From Microtetraspora glauca (lineage in GTDB: Bacteria > Actinomycetota > Actinomycetes > Streptomycetales > Streptomycetaceae), in the NCBI GenBank assembly GCA_000721275.1, contig JOFO01000005.1:124001-188000 (forward strand): 64,000 nt of DNA. The letters run 5' to 3'. The notes under the pieces were generated by a model that had not been told where the DNA came from, did no database searches, and worked only from the letters and a program-made list of their open reading frames with translations. The stretch's first letter is position 1. The number at the start of each line of letters is the position of its first letter. Shown piece by piece: positions 47,081 through 56,277 of this stretch. Position numbers and translations under genes: made by a program.

Positions 47081-49759
47081 TCAGACCGGCTGCTGGACCA
47101 TCCAGTGCCGGGGCTCAGAGGGGTGGCGCACCCGCATGAGGAACGCCAGGATTCCGGCGGATCCGTCGCTCCACCCCGTCGACACGTCCCCGTACTCGTT
47201 GGGGAAGACGACGTGGGCTCCGCGGTGGGACCGTTCGGAGACGATGAGACGGGTCAGCGCCTCGGCGCCCGCCCGGTGGGCCGGGTCGCCGGTCGCGTCG
47301 GCCAGGTCGAGCAGCAGGTCGCCGTTGCCGGCCAGGCCGTGGCACTGCGTGAGCGCGGCCCGCGAGGCCCGCTCCACCACGGCCGGCGCGGACCGGCGGG
47401 CGAGGTCGCCGAACCGGTCGTCGCCGGTCGCCCGCCACAGCCGCACCAGGAACGCGCCGATGCCGCCCGAGCCGTGGCACCAGTACGGCGCCGTGGGCAC
47501 GTCCCCGGCCTGCGCAGGCCACTGCGCCGCGCCGCCCACGTCCACGGCGTGCGCGACCAGGTGCTCGCCGGCCGCCACGGCCAGCGCGCGGTGCGCCGGG
47601 TCGCCGGTGACGGACGCGGCGGCCAGGAGGAAGCAGCCGATGCCGGACGTGCCGTGGGCGAAGCCGAGGTACCGCTTGCCGGCCTCCTCCGCCACCGCCT
47701 CCGCCGGCACCGGCCAGCTCGCCCCGGGACCGTCGCGGTCCGCGGCGTCCGCCAGCCGGCCGGCCGCGTCCGCGACCACGGCGGCCAGGCGCGGGTCGCC
47801 GGTGCGGTGCCACAGGTGGACGGCGGCGAGCCCGCCGCCCGCCGTGCCGTGCGTGATGTCGTGGCTGGGCGTCGGCTCCTGCGGCGCGAGCGCCAGGGCC
47901 AGCGCGTGGTCGGTCAGCTTCCCGTCGCCGAGGACGCGCCCGGCCTCGTACAGCGCCCACGCGGTGCCCCGGGTGCCGAAGTGCAGACCGGGACGGGCGG
48001 ACCGGGCGTCCGTGCGGTCGGCGATCCAGCGCCCCGCCGCGGCCAGCGTGTCCGGCAGGCGCGGATCGCCCGTGAGCGCGAAGTACCGGGCCAGCACCGC
48101 CAGGACACCGGCCGCGCCCTGCTGCACGGTGCACGGATCGGTCTCGCCGGCCCGCGTGGACACCGGCCACAGACGGTGGTCGTCCTCGGGCGTCATGGTG
48201 TCGACGAGGTGCCGCACGATCCCGGACACGACGGCGTCGAGGGAGGGTGGCACTGCTGTCGCCGCGTTGTCGCGCCGCGCCGGGGCGGCGGCGGAGGACG
48301 GGCTGGCCGCGGCCTCCAGGACCGCGCGGGCCCGGGCCGGGTCCCACCGGGCCTCCGGGTCGTCCCGCATCAGCCCGAGGATCACCTCCCGCATGCCGTC
48401 CGGGAGGCGTACGGACCCGGCGCAGGCGGTCAGCCAGTCGGCGAGCCGCTCCTCCGCGGGCCGGTCCGCAGGCTCCTCGTCCAGCAGGTTCGGCACCTTC
48501 CCCGTCAGGACGAAGCACACGGTGGCGCCCAGGCTGTAGGCGTCGGCCGTGGGGGAGACCGGCGCGTCCCGCAGCCGCTCGGGCGCGCTGAACCCGGGCG
48601 TCCCCACCCGCGTCGGCAGCGCCTCGTCCTCCGCCAGGACGGCCAGCTCCAGGTCGATGAGGCGCAGTTCCCCGTCCGGGCGGACCATCACGTTGCCCGG
48701 CGTGAAGTCCCGCAGCACGCACCCGTGGGCGTGGGCCGCCGCCACCAGCTCGACCAGCCGGCCGGCCTGCGCGACCGCGGCGGTCCCGTACCGCTCGGCG
48801 CCCACGTCGCGGAAGTGCTCGGCGACCCAGGTGCGCAGCGGGACGCCCGGCACCTCCTCCTGGGCCAGGAACAGGTGCCCGCCGTGCTCGAACATCGCCA
48901 GCGGCTCCGGCGCCAGGCCGGTGCCCCGCAGCTTCTCCAGCGCCCGCGCCTCGGCGCGCAGCCAGTCGCGGACGTCGAAGCCGGAGGCGTCCGCCTCCAC
49001 GTGCGGCCGGGTCTCCTTGATCACGACGGGCGCGCCGGTGCGGACGTCGCTGCCGCGGTAGACGCCGCCCTTGTTGGTGTGCCGGATCGCCTCCCGTACC
49101 GCGAACCGGCCGCCGAGCACCAGCGGACGGGCCGCCGCCCCGGCCGGGGGAGGCGCGGCGGCCGCCGGCGCGGGGAACGGGCTGACCGCCCACTCCGGCG
49201 GCGTGTACCGGCCGGTGCGCCGGTCCTCCACCGGATTGCCGTCCGGGTCCTCGACGTACCAGACCAGCAGCCCGTCGGGGCCCAGCCGGCGCCGGGCGAC
49301 GAACGCGCCGTACCGGTAGTGCACCAGGCTGCCGGCCGCGTACTGCTGGTCGGACAGGATCCGCGGCCCGGCCAGGCCCCGCGTCGCCCGGTGCAGCTCC
49401 GCGGCGAGGCGGGCCGCGTCGGCGTCCGACCGCGGGTAGACGGTGAGGAACTTCCCGGAGCTCCCCCGGGGCGTGGCGCGGGAGTTGAGCGCGCTCACCT
49501 GCTCAAGGGACCGGGCGAACTTGAACCCCGACGTGTCCCGCAGCAGTACGTCGAGGGACCGTTCCAGGACCGCCGGCGCGGAGCCTGCCGTCGCCGACAC
49601 GTGGAGCTTCCACCCCTGCGTCCGCCGCTCTGCCTGGCGGGGTGCCACCCGGTACCACTGGGCGTCGGAGTCGGTCGTCCAGCGCGCGCCCGTGCCCGTG
49701 GCGTCCAGCGCTCGATGGAGGAGGTCTTCCAGAACGGTGTCGGTGGCCTGGCTCGTCAT
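47081..49759 (-). CDS. lanL: Class IV lanthipeptide synthetase LanL (VenL-like)
   Basis: 892 residues in three parts. 1-200: OspF-like phospho-Ser/Thr lyase domain. About 212-480: Ser/Thr kinase domain with Lys248 (VVIKE), the catalytic loop VLRDFTPGNVMV (Asp351, Asn356) and the metal Asp in LIDLELA (369). About 520-892: LanC-like cyclase with the zinc ligands Cys761 (WCHG), Cys806 and His807 (QCHG). The intact Cys-Cys-His set marks class IV rather than class III. It phosphorylates and eliminates Ser/Thr in the precursor and adds Cys to form rings. The second ATG (49759) is chosen because GAGAGGG is correctly spaced from it and touches the ATG at 49765. Confidence 0.94.
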   Translation of the reverse strand: MTSQATDTVLEDLLHRALDATGTGARWTTDSDAQWYRVAPRQAERRTQGWKLHVSATAGSAPAVLERSLDVLLRDTSGFKFARSLEQVSALNSRATPRGSSGKFLTVYPRSDADAARLAAELHRATRGLAGPRILSDQQYAAGSLVHYRYGAFVARRRLGPDGLLVWYVEDPDGNPVEDRRTGRYTPPEWAVSPFPAPAAAAPPPAGAAARPLVLGGRFAVREAIRHTNKGGVYRGSDVRTGAPVVIKETRPHVEADASGFDVRDWLRAEARALEKLRGTGLAPEPLAMFEHGGHLFLAQEEVPGVPLRTWVAEHFRDVGAERYGTAAVAQAGRLVELVAAAHAHGCVLRDFTPGNVMVRPDGELRLIDLELAVLAEDEALPTRVGTPGFSAPERLRDAPVSPTADAYSLGATVCFVLTGKVPNLLDEEPADRPAEERLADWLTACAGSVRLPDGMREVILGLMRDDPEARWDPARARAVLEAAASPSSAAAPARRDNAATAVPPSLDAVVSGIVRHLVDTMTPEDDHRLWPVSTRAGETDPCTVQQGAAGVLAVLARYFALTGDPRLPDTLAAAGRWIADRTDARSARPGLHFGTRGTAWALYEAGRVLGDGKLTDHALALALAPQEPTPSHDITHGTAGGGLAAVHLWHRTGDPRLAAVVADAAGRLADAADRDGPGASWPVPAEAVAEEAGKRYLGFAHGTSGIGCFLLAAASVTGDPAHRALAVAAGEHLVAHAVDVGGAAQWPAQAGDVPTAPYWCHGSGGIGAFLVRLWRATGDDRFGDLARRSAPAVVERASRAALTQCHGLAGNGDLLLDLADATGDPAHRAGAEALTRLIVSERSHRGAHVVFPNEYGDVSTGWSDGSAGILAFLMRVRHPSEPRHWMVQQPV

Positions 49760-49977
49760 GCCCATCCCTCTCGACTGCGGGAACCGCTGGCCGGAAGGTG
49801 CCCGGAGCACGTGCCGACCCCACACGCCCGCCCCCGGATTCACCGGTTCCGGCGAGCGCGCGCCGGAGTTGTCCCACCGAGAGGCGCGCCCGGCGCGGAA
49901 CGGCGCACAGCGGCTCGCTCGGGGGCGGTCACGGCCTTCGGGGGAGGGCGGGGAGCGGGCGGCGGGCCGTGGGGCGC

Positions 49978-50008
49978 TTGACCTTGACACGGTGACAAGG
50001 TCTTCACT
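49978..50008 (+). promoter_or_regulatory. MerR-type promoter with 19-bp spacer and dyad operator
   Basis: TTGACC (49978-49983) and TTCACT (50003-50008) are separated by 19 bases. A 21-bp near-perfect dyad with arms ACCTTG/CAAGGT (49981-50001) fills the spacer. This is the classical over-long MerR-activated promoter layout. The MerR gene is the second gene of the operon it drives. Confidence 0.65.
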
Positions 50009-50030
50009 GCGGGGCGAGGAGGTGGTTCCG

Positions 50031-50705
50031 ATGACCATGACGGAACAGGACCCCGGCGGCGTACGGCGGGCTCTGCGGGCGCTGGAGGACGCGAACGCGT
50101 CGGTGCGGCTGCGGGCCGCGCTGGAGGCAGGGTCGGCGCCCGACCCGCGGTACGTGGACGCGCTGGTCGAACGGTGCGCGGTGGAGCCCGAGTTCTTCGT
50201 CCGCGACATGCTGACCTGGGCCCTGACCCGGCACCCGGTGGAGCGGACGCTGCCCCGGGTGCTCGGCGAGCTGGGGGCGGAGTCCGCGCGGGCCCGGAGC
50301 CAGGCGCTGCACACGCTCTCCAAGCTGGGGGACCCGCGGGCCTGGCCGGCGATCACCCGCGGGCACCTGACCGACGCCGACGACGAGGTGGCGCGCGCGG
50401 CCTGGCGGACGGCGGTCCTGCTGGTCCCGGACGGCGAGGAGCGGGCCCTGGCCGAGGTGCTGGCCACCCAGCTCGGACGCGGCGGGCGGGAGACGCAGCT
50501 CAGTCTCAGCCGCGCGCTGACCGGCCTCGGCTCCGTCGTCGAGCCGGTGCTGCGTGCCGCCGCACGCCACCCCGACCCCGGCGTCCGCGCGCACGCCCTC
50601 GCCACCGAGCGGCTGCTGCGCGACCCCGGCGCCGGGTTCGGGTACGCGATCGAGGAGGCGAAGCGCGTCGTGGCGCTCGGTGGCGAGGCGCCCGGGGGAG
50701 ACTAG
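50031..50705 (+). CDS. HEAT-repeat protein
   Basis: 224 residues of repeated helical pairs of about 30 residues (VRRALRALEDANASVRLRAALEAG, LPRVLGELGAESARARSQALHTLSKLGDPRAWPAI, DADDEVARAAWRTAVLLVPDGEERALAEVL, VEPVLRAAARHPDPGVRAHALATERLL), the HEAT/ALK pattern. No signal or catalytic motif; probably a protein-binding scaffold. The ATG at 50031 follows GAGGAGG. It ends 3 bases before the MerR gene, which carries the same type of repeats, so the two proteins may interact. Confidence 0.8.
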   Translation: MTMTEQDPGGVRRALRALEDANASVRLRAALEAGSAPDPRYVDALVERCAVEPEFFVRDMLTWALTRHPVERTLPRVLGELGAESARARSQALHTLSKLGDPRAWPAITRGHLTDADDEVARAAWRTAVLLVPDGEERALAEVLATQLGRGGRETQLSLSRALTGLGSVVEPVLRAAARHPDPGVRAHALATERLLRDPGAGFGYAIEEAKRVVALGGEAPGGD

Positions 50706-50708
50706 GGC

Positions 50709-51713
50709 GTGTTGATCGGTGAGGTGGCACGCCGCTCCGGCGTCAGTGCCCGCATGCTCAGGCATTACGAGTCGCTCGGCCTGGTGCGGCCCTCGGGCCG
50801 CACCGGCTCCGGCTACCGGGAGTACCGCGAGGAGGACATCCGGCGGATCTTCCACATCGAGAGCCTCCGCTCGCTGGGGCTGTCGCTGCGGGAGATCGGC
50901 CGGGCGCTTGACGACCCCGGCTTCACGCCGGAGCGGCTCGTGGGCGACCTCATCGAGCAGACCCGGGCCCGGGTGGCCGCCGAGACCGAACTGCTCACCC
51001 GGCTCCGGCGGATCGCCGCCGCCGGCCCCGCCAGCTGGGACGACGCCCTCCAGGTCGTCGCCCTGCTCCAGGCCCTCGGCTCGGCCAGCAAGGACGCCCG
51101 CCAGCGCGCCGCGCTGTCCTCGGGCGACGAGGTCCCCGTACCGGCGGAGGCGCTGGTCGAGGCGGCCCTCGGCGAGACGGAGCCCAATGTCGCCGGCGCC
51201 CTCCGCTGGGCGCTGGCCCGTTCCGGCGACGGCTCCGCCGCCCTCCTGGCCCGTGCGCTCGACTCCCCGTCGGCGGCGGTCCGGGAGCGGGCCGTCCGGG
51301 CCCTCGCCGCGCTCCCCGGCGACGAGGCGTCGGCCCGGCTCCACGACGCCCTCGGCCACCCCGACCCGGTGGTGCGGGGCCAGGCCGCCCTGGCGCTCGG
51401 CGGGCGCGGCGAGCCCGACGCCGCCCCGGAGCTCGTGGAGATGGTCGTGGACGGCCGGAACGACACGGACGCGGCCGACGCCCTCGGCGTCCTCGCCGCC
51501 GACGACGGCGCGGCGGACGCGATCGCGTCCCGGCTCGTCGGCCGGCTCGCCGACGCGGCCACCGGCGCGCCCGCGCGGGGCCGCCTCACCCAGGCGCTCG
51601 CCGACGTCCCCGGCCCTGTCGCGTCCCGTGCCCTCGCCGACCTCACCGGCGACGCCGACCCCGCCGTGGCCCTGACCGCGGCCTATCTGCGCGGTCTCCG
51701 CGACCCCGGCTGA
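50709..51713 (+). CDS. MerR regulator fused to HEAT repeats
   Basis: 334 residues from a GTG. The MerR HTH occupies 1-70 (LIGEVARRSGVSARMLRHYESLGLVRPSGRTGSGYREYREEDI), a coiled coil follows to about 115 (ERLVGDLIEQTRARVAAETELLTRLRRI), and the rest is a row of HEAT-like repeats (PNVAGALRWALARSGDGSAALLARAL, AAVRERAVRALAALPGDEASARLHDAL, PDPVVRGQAALALGGRGEPDAAPELVEM). No effector-binding domain of a known type. It likely activates its own operon from the 19-bp-spacer promoter at 49978. Confidence 0.87.
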   Translation: MLIGEVARRSGVSARMLRHYESLGLVRPSGRTGSGYREYREEDIRRIFHIESLRSLGLSLREIGRALDDPGFTPERLVGDLIEQTRARVAAETELLTRLRRIAAAGPASWDDALQVVALLQALGSASKDARQRAALSSGDEVPVPAEALVEAALGETEPNVAGALRWALARSGDGSAALLARALDSPSAAVRERAVRALAALPGDEASARLHDALGHPDPVVRGQAALALGGRGEPDAAPELVEMVVDGRNDTDAADALGVLAADDGAADAIASRLVGRLADAATGAPARGRLTQALADVPGPVASRALADLTGDADPAVALTAAYLRGLRDPG

Positions 51714-51763
51714 ACGGGTGGGACGTCACCGGCGGTCTGCTTCCTTGCTGAGCGGGCCGCTCG

Positions 51764-52819
51764 TCACCGGAGGTCTCCCTCGTCCTCGGTGACCTCCCAG
51801 GTGAGGTGGCCGGCGGCGGCGAGGGAGCCGAGGAAGCCGGCCGCGTCGAACAGCTCGCCGGCCGAGGCGACCCCGGTCGTGCGGGTCCGGCCCGTGAGGA
51901 TCCGGTGCACGGCCTCCACCGCGAGCGGCGCCGTCACGGCGTAGATGTCCTGGCCGGCGGCGACGGCCCGCCGGGCGGCGCCGCCGGAGCGGACGACGAC
52001 GTCCACGAGGAAGGTCTGGCCGGACCGGCCGCGCTCGTCGACCGCCGTCGGCGCCGGCGTGTCCGCGCCGGTCACGCCGCCGGCCGCCTCCGTCGACATG
52101 TAGGTGCGCACCAGGGGGACCGACAGATGGCTGGGGATGGTCACGACATCGGCCATCGTGAACTCGCCGACGACCGCGCGCGGTCCCATCGGCGCGGGGA
52201 ACGGCCAGGTCAGCACGGGCAGTTCGTCGGTGTGGTACTCCAGGCGCCCGTCCGCGAACCGGACCCGCCGGCCGCCCCGGCGCTCCGCCGAGACCTTGCC
52301 GGCGAGCCGGGTGCCCTCCGTGGGCTCCCAGCCGCTCAGCCCGTACGCGACGTGCGCCTCGTCCGCCGCCGTCCAGTCGCCGGCCGCGGCGGTGGCCAGC
52401 AGGTCGCCGAGACCGCCGTAGAAGGCCATCGCGGGGAGGACCACCGTGCCCGCCTCCCGCGCGGGGCCGGCGAACCGGGCGAAGGTGTCGGCGTTGGCCT
52501 CGATCTCGGCGGCCACGTCGACGTACGGGATCCCGGCCCGCAGCGCCGCCTCGACCAGCGGCCCGGCCGTGGTCGCGAAGGGGCCCGCGCAGTTGACGAC
52601 GGCGTCGGCGCCGGCCAGCGCCCGGTCGAGCGCCGCCGGGTCGTCCACCGCCGCCGGCCGCACGGCGAGACCGGGGTGCTCCTCCGCCAGCCCCTTCAGC
52701 TTCGTCGCGTCCCGTCCGGCGAGGACCGGGACGAAGCCGCGCTCCTGCAGGTGCGCCACCACGAACCGGCCCGTGTGGCCGTACGCGCCGTACACCGTCA
52801 CCGTCTGTCCTGCCGCCAT
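51764..52819 (-). CDS. Saccharopine-dehydrogenase-like NAD(P)-binding protein
   Basis: 351 residues. The Rossmann motif VTVYGAYGHTGRFVVAHL is at the N-terminus, followed by DAVVNCAGPFATTAGPLVEAALRAGIPYVDVAAE, the pattern of the saccharopine dehydrogenase-like/trans-acting enoyl reductase group. The substrate is unknown. It starts at the ATG 52819 and is divergent from a GlxA-type regulator with about 80 bases between, so regulation by that protein is likely. Confidence 0.78.
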   Translation of the reverse strand: MAAGQTVTVYGAYGHTGRFVVAHLQERGFVPVLAGRDATKLKGLAEEHPGLAVRPAAVDDPAALDRALAGADAVVNCAGPFATTAGPLVEAALRAGIPYVDVAAEIEANADTFARFAGPAREAGTVVLPAMAFYGGLGDLLATAAAGDWTAADEAHVAYGLSGWEPTEGTRLAGKVSAERRGGRRVRFADGRLEYHTDELPVLTWPFPAPMGPRAVVGEFTMADVVTIPSHLSVPLVRTYMSTEAAGGVTGADTPAPTAVDERGRSGQTFLVDVVVRSGGAARRAVAAGQDIYAVTAPLAVEAVHRILTGRTRTTGVASAGELFDAAGFLGSLAAAGHLTWEVTEDEGDLR

Positions 52820-52899
52820 GAGGTATCGCTCCCGGTGCTGTGCCGCGTCCCGTCGACTGCGGCCCGTGCGACCATCCTCGAATAGTTGAAGGTGCAACG

Positions 52900-53901
52900 G
52901 TGAGTGTCGGAAACGACATGCCCCGTACACTTCCGGACATGACCTCCGTCGCGCTGGCCGTCACCGACGGCATGCTCCACTTCGAACTGGCCATCGCCCA
53001 CGAGGTGTTCGGCTCCGCCCCCGACGCGGTGACCGTCCCCTGGTACGACCTCGCCGTCTGCGGACCCGGCCCCGTCCCCTTCGGCCCCTTCCGACTGGAG
53101 CCCGACCACGGCCTCGACCGACTCCGGGACGCCGACACCGTCGTCGTCCCAGGCTGGGCCGACGTCGACGTCCCCCCGCCCGCCGCACTCGTCGACGCCG
53201 TCCTCGCCGCCCATGCCGCCGGCGCCCGCGTCGCCTCCCTCTGCACCGGCGCCTTCGTGCTCGCCGCCGCCGGACTGCTCGACGGCCGCCGCGCCACCAC
53301 CCACTGGGCCCACACCGACGCCCTGGCCGCCCGCCATCCCGCGATCCAGGTCGACCCCGACGTCCTCTACGTGGACGACGGCACCGTCCTCACCTCCGCG
53401 GGGAAGGCCGCCGCCCTCGACCTCTGCCTGCACCTGGTGCGCCTCGACCACGGCTCGTCCGTCGCCAACACCGTCGCCCGCCGGCTCGTCGTGCCGCCCC
53501 ACCGGTCCGGCGGCCAGGCCCAGTTCGTCACCGCCCCGGTGCCGGACCACGAGGACCACCCGCTCACCGCCCTGTTCCCCTGGGTCGTCGCGCGCCTGGA
53601 CCGGCCGCTGACCGTCGAGGACCTGGCGCGGCGGGCCGGGATGAGCTCGCGCCACCTGACCCGCCACTTCCGCGCCGCCACCGGCACCACGCCGCTGCAA
53701 TGGCTGCTCGCCCAGCGGATCCGGCGCGCCCAGGAACTCCTGGAGCGCACCGACGACAGCGTCGACGCCATCGCGACGGCCACCGGCATGGGCACCGCGA
53801 CGACCCTGCGCCGGCACTTCAACCGCACCCTGGGCGTCCCGCCGGACAGCTACCGGCGCACCTTCCGCACCCGCACGGCCGCCACGGCGCCGTCGCCCTG
53901 A
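52900..53901 (+). CDS. GlxA-family transcriptional regulator (DJ-1/PfpI plus AraC)
   Basis: 333 residues. The N-terminal DJ-1/PfpI-like domain (about 14-185) includes VALAVTDGMLHFELAIAHEVFG, VVPGWADVD and VASLCTGAFVLAAAGLLDGRRATTHW, with Cys at the nucleophile elbow. The AraC pair of HTHs (about 215-320) includes TVEDLARRAGMSSRHLTRHFRAATGTTPLQWL and VDAIATATGMGTATTLRRHFNRTLGVPP. The GTG at 52900 has GAAGG seven bases upstream; ATGs at 52918 and 52939 are alternatives. A GTTG-N6-CAAC dyad (52885-52898) overlaps this region. Confidence 0.87.
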   Translation: MSVGNDMPRTLPDMTSVALAVTDGMLHFELAIAHEVFGSAPDAVTVPWYDLAVCGPGPVPFGPFRLEPDHGLDRLRDADTVVVPGWADVDVPPPAALVDAVLAAHAAGARVASLCTGAFVLAAAGLLDGRRATTHWAHTDALAARHPAIQVDPDVLYVDDGTVLTSAGKAAALDLCLHLVRLDHGSSVANTVARRLVVPPHRSGGQAQFVTAPVPDHEDHPLTALFPWVVARLDRPLTVEDLARRAGMSSRHLTRHFRAATGTTPLQWLLAQRIRRAQELLERTDDSVDAIATATGMGTATTLRRHFNRTLGVPPDSYRRTFRTRTAATAPSP

Positions 53902-53929
53902 CGACGCCGCGCCGGCCGCGACCGGTCCG

Positions 53930-55984
53930 TCAGTACGTGAGGATCCCCGGGTCCGTCACGCCGTCCGCGCCCGTCTCCACGTGCCCGGCCAGCCGCCGCA
54001 CGTAGTCGGTGTGGGCGGCGGACGTGATGGTGACGTCGTACCACCGCCCGGACGCCGAGAGCGGCACGGAGTGGGTGACGGTCGCGCCCCGGCCGACCGC
54101 CAGCGTCCGGGTGCCGCCCCCGTAGGCGTGGGTGAGGGTCACCGTCGTCGCCGGGCCGGCGTTGGTGAAGGTGAGGTCCAGGGAGCCGGTGGTGCCGTTG
54201 TGGCGGGCCGTGACCTCCGGGACGGCGGTCTTGCCGGGGGAGCGGAAGCGGCGCAGGAAGCCGTTCGGGCCGTGCACGGTGAGGTCGGTGGTGCCCTTGG
54301 AGTACCTGGTGTTCCAGGTGTCCGCGATCGACGTGCCGGCCGCCGCCGTGTACGTCCACGGGGCGTCCGTGCGGTTCGCCGACGTCACGTAGAACTGGGC
54401 GCCGGCGGCCGGGCCGCCGCTGAAGGAGAGCCGGAAGGTGCCGGCCGTGGTGTCGGCGCTGCCGTCCACGTACGGCGCGTACTTCAGCGGACGGGTCGGC
54501 TTGGCGCCGGGCTCCTGGCGCGGCATGGTGCCGACGGCCGGCGCGGTGGCCGGGAAGTCCGGGTGGCGGTCGCGGTCGGGCGGGTAGTAGCCGGCCGTGG
54601 ACGGCAGCGCGACCGGCTGCGGCTGCGCGCGGGTGAAGTCGAACGCCGAGGTCAGGTCGCCGCAGACGGCCCGCCGCCACGGCGAGATCTGCGGCTCGTG
54701 GACGCCGAAGCGGCGCTCGATGAAGCGGATCACCGAGGTGTGGTCGAAGGTCTCGGAGCAGGTGTAGCCGCCGGTCGACCAGGGCGACACGACGATCATG
54801 GGGACGCGCGGCCCGAGCCCGTACGGCCCGGCGACGTAGCCCGTCTTCCCCGGGAAGTGGTCCAGCGCGGTCGGGGTCGTCGACAGGCCCTGCGCCGCCG
54901 AGGCCGGGACGTACGGCGGGACGACGTGGTCGAAGAAGCCGTCGTTCTCGTCGTACGTGATGAACAGCGCCGTACGGGCCCACACGTCCGGGTTCGAGGT
55001 CAGCGCGTCCAGCACCTGGGCGATGTACCAGGCGCCGTAGTTCGACGGCCAGTTGGAGTGCTCGGAGAACGCCTCGGGCGCGGCGATCCAGGAGACCTGC
55101 GGCAGCCGCCCGGCCTGCACGTCGGCGCGGAGCCGGTCGAAGTAGCCCTCCCCGGCCTTTGCGTTCGTGCCCGTACGGGCCTTCTCGTACAGCGGGTCGC
55201 CGGGCCGGGCGTCGCGGTAGGTGTTGAAGTACAGCAGCGAGTTGTCGCCGTAGTTGCCGCGGTACGCGTCGCTGATCCAGCCCCAGTGGCCGGCCGCGTC
55301 CAGCCCGTCGCCGACGTCCTGGTAGACCTTCCAGGAGATCCCGGCCGCCTCCAGGCGCTCGGGGTACGTCTTCCAGCCGTATCCGGCCTCCGCGTTGTTG
55401 AGGACCGGGCCGCCGCCCGTGCCGTCGTTGCCGGTGTGACCCGACCACAGGTAGTAGCGGTTCGGGTCGGTCGAGCCGATGAACGAGCAGTGGTAGGCGT
55501 CGCAGATCGTGAACGCGTCGGCGAGCGCGTAGTGGAAGGGGATGTCGTCCCGGGTCAGGTACGCCATCGTCGCCTTGGTCTTGGCGGGTATCCACTGGTC
55601 GTAGCGGCCGTGGTTGAACGCCTTCTGGCCGCCCGCCCAGTCGTGGTTGAGCCCCTGGAGGAACTCCATGCCGAGCCGCGCGCTCTCCGGCCGGAACGGC
55701 AGCGTCACCTTCGTGCCGTCGGCCTGGTGCCACACGGACTTGCCGCTCGGCAGCGTGACCGGACGCGGGTCGCCGAAGCCGCGGACGCCCTTCATCGCCC
55801 CGAAGTAGTGGTCGAAGGAACGGTTCTCCTGCATGAGGACGACGATGTGCTCGACGTCCTGGAGGGTGCCGGTCGACCCCTGCGCGGGGATCGAGGCGGC
55901 ACGGGCGATGGACTCGGACAGCGCGCTGAAGGCGACGGCGCCGCCGGCGAGCTGAAGGAACCTGCGGCGATCGAGATCGGCCAT
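53930..55984 (-). CDS. Tat-exported phospholipase C (phosphocholine-type, PlcC family)
   Basis: 684 residues. The N-terminus LDRRRFLQLAGGAVAFSAL is a Tat signal. The phosphoesterase domain (about 45-460) contains HIVVLMQENRSFDHYFGAMKGVRGFGDPR, GPRVPMIVVSPWSTGGY and TFDHTSVIRFIERRFGV. Two C-terminal repeats of DUF756 type follow (about 505-590 and 600-680). These enzymes hydrolyse phosphatidylcholine and sphingomyelin outside the cell, often under phosphate limitation. It is a single gene, convergent with the GlxA regulator. Confidence 0.93.
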   Translation of the reverse strand: MADLDRRRFLQLAGGAVAFSALSESIARAASIPAQGSTGTLQDVEHIVVLMQENRSFDHYFGAMKGVRGFGDPRPVTLPSGKSVWHQADGTKVTLPFRPESARLGMEFLQGLNHDWAGGQKAFNHGRYDQWIPAKTKATMAYLTRDDIPFHYALADAFTICDAYHCSFIGSTDPNRYYLWSGHTGNDGTGGGPVLNNAEAGYGWKTYPERLEAAGISWKVYQDVGDGLDAAGHWGWISDAYRGNYGDNSLLYFNTYRDARPGDPLYEKARTGTNAKAGEGYFDRLRADVQAGRLPQVSWIAAPEAFSEHSNWPSNYGAWYIAQVLDALTSNPDVWARTALFITYDENDGFFDHVVPPYVPASAAQGLSTTPTALDHFPGKTGYVAGPYGLGPRVPMIVVSPWSTGGYTCSETFDHTSVIRFIERRFGVHEPQISPWRRAVCGDLTSAFDFTRAQPQPVALPSTAGYYPPDRDRHPDFPATAPAVGTMPRQEPGAKPTRPLKYAPYVDGSADTTAGTFRLSFSGGPAAGAQFYVTSANRTDAPWTYTAAAGTSIADTWNTRYSKGTTDLTVHGPNGFLRRFRSPGKTAVPEVTARHNGTTGSLDLTFTNAGPATTVTLTHAYGGGTRTLAVGRGATVTHSVPLSASGRWYDVTITSAAHTDYVRRLAGHVETGADGVTDPGILTY

Positions 55985-56277
55985 GGGGGAGCAGTCCTCC
56001 GGAAGTCGAGGGGACGGATACGGAGCGGCGGCCGGAGACCGGCGCGGAGCGCCCCAAGAAGAGCGCCCGGGAGCCACTGGCCCACGACCGTCCCGTGACT
56101 TCCCGCTGTACACCCGGCGAAATCCCCCGGGGCGCGGGCCGCTGACGCGACGCCGAGGCCGGGGGCGGGGTGGGAGGGCCGGCCCGGCGTCGCGGGCGTG
56201 GTGACATGTCCGGACAGGTGCGGCTCGTCGTGCCGTGCGCCCTTTCCCTGGGGTGCCGGCTCCGTGAAGCTGTACGC

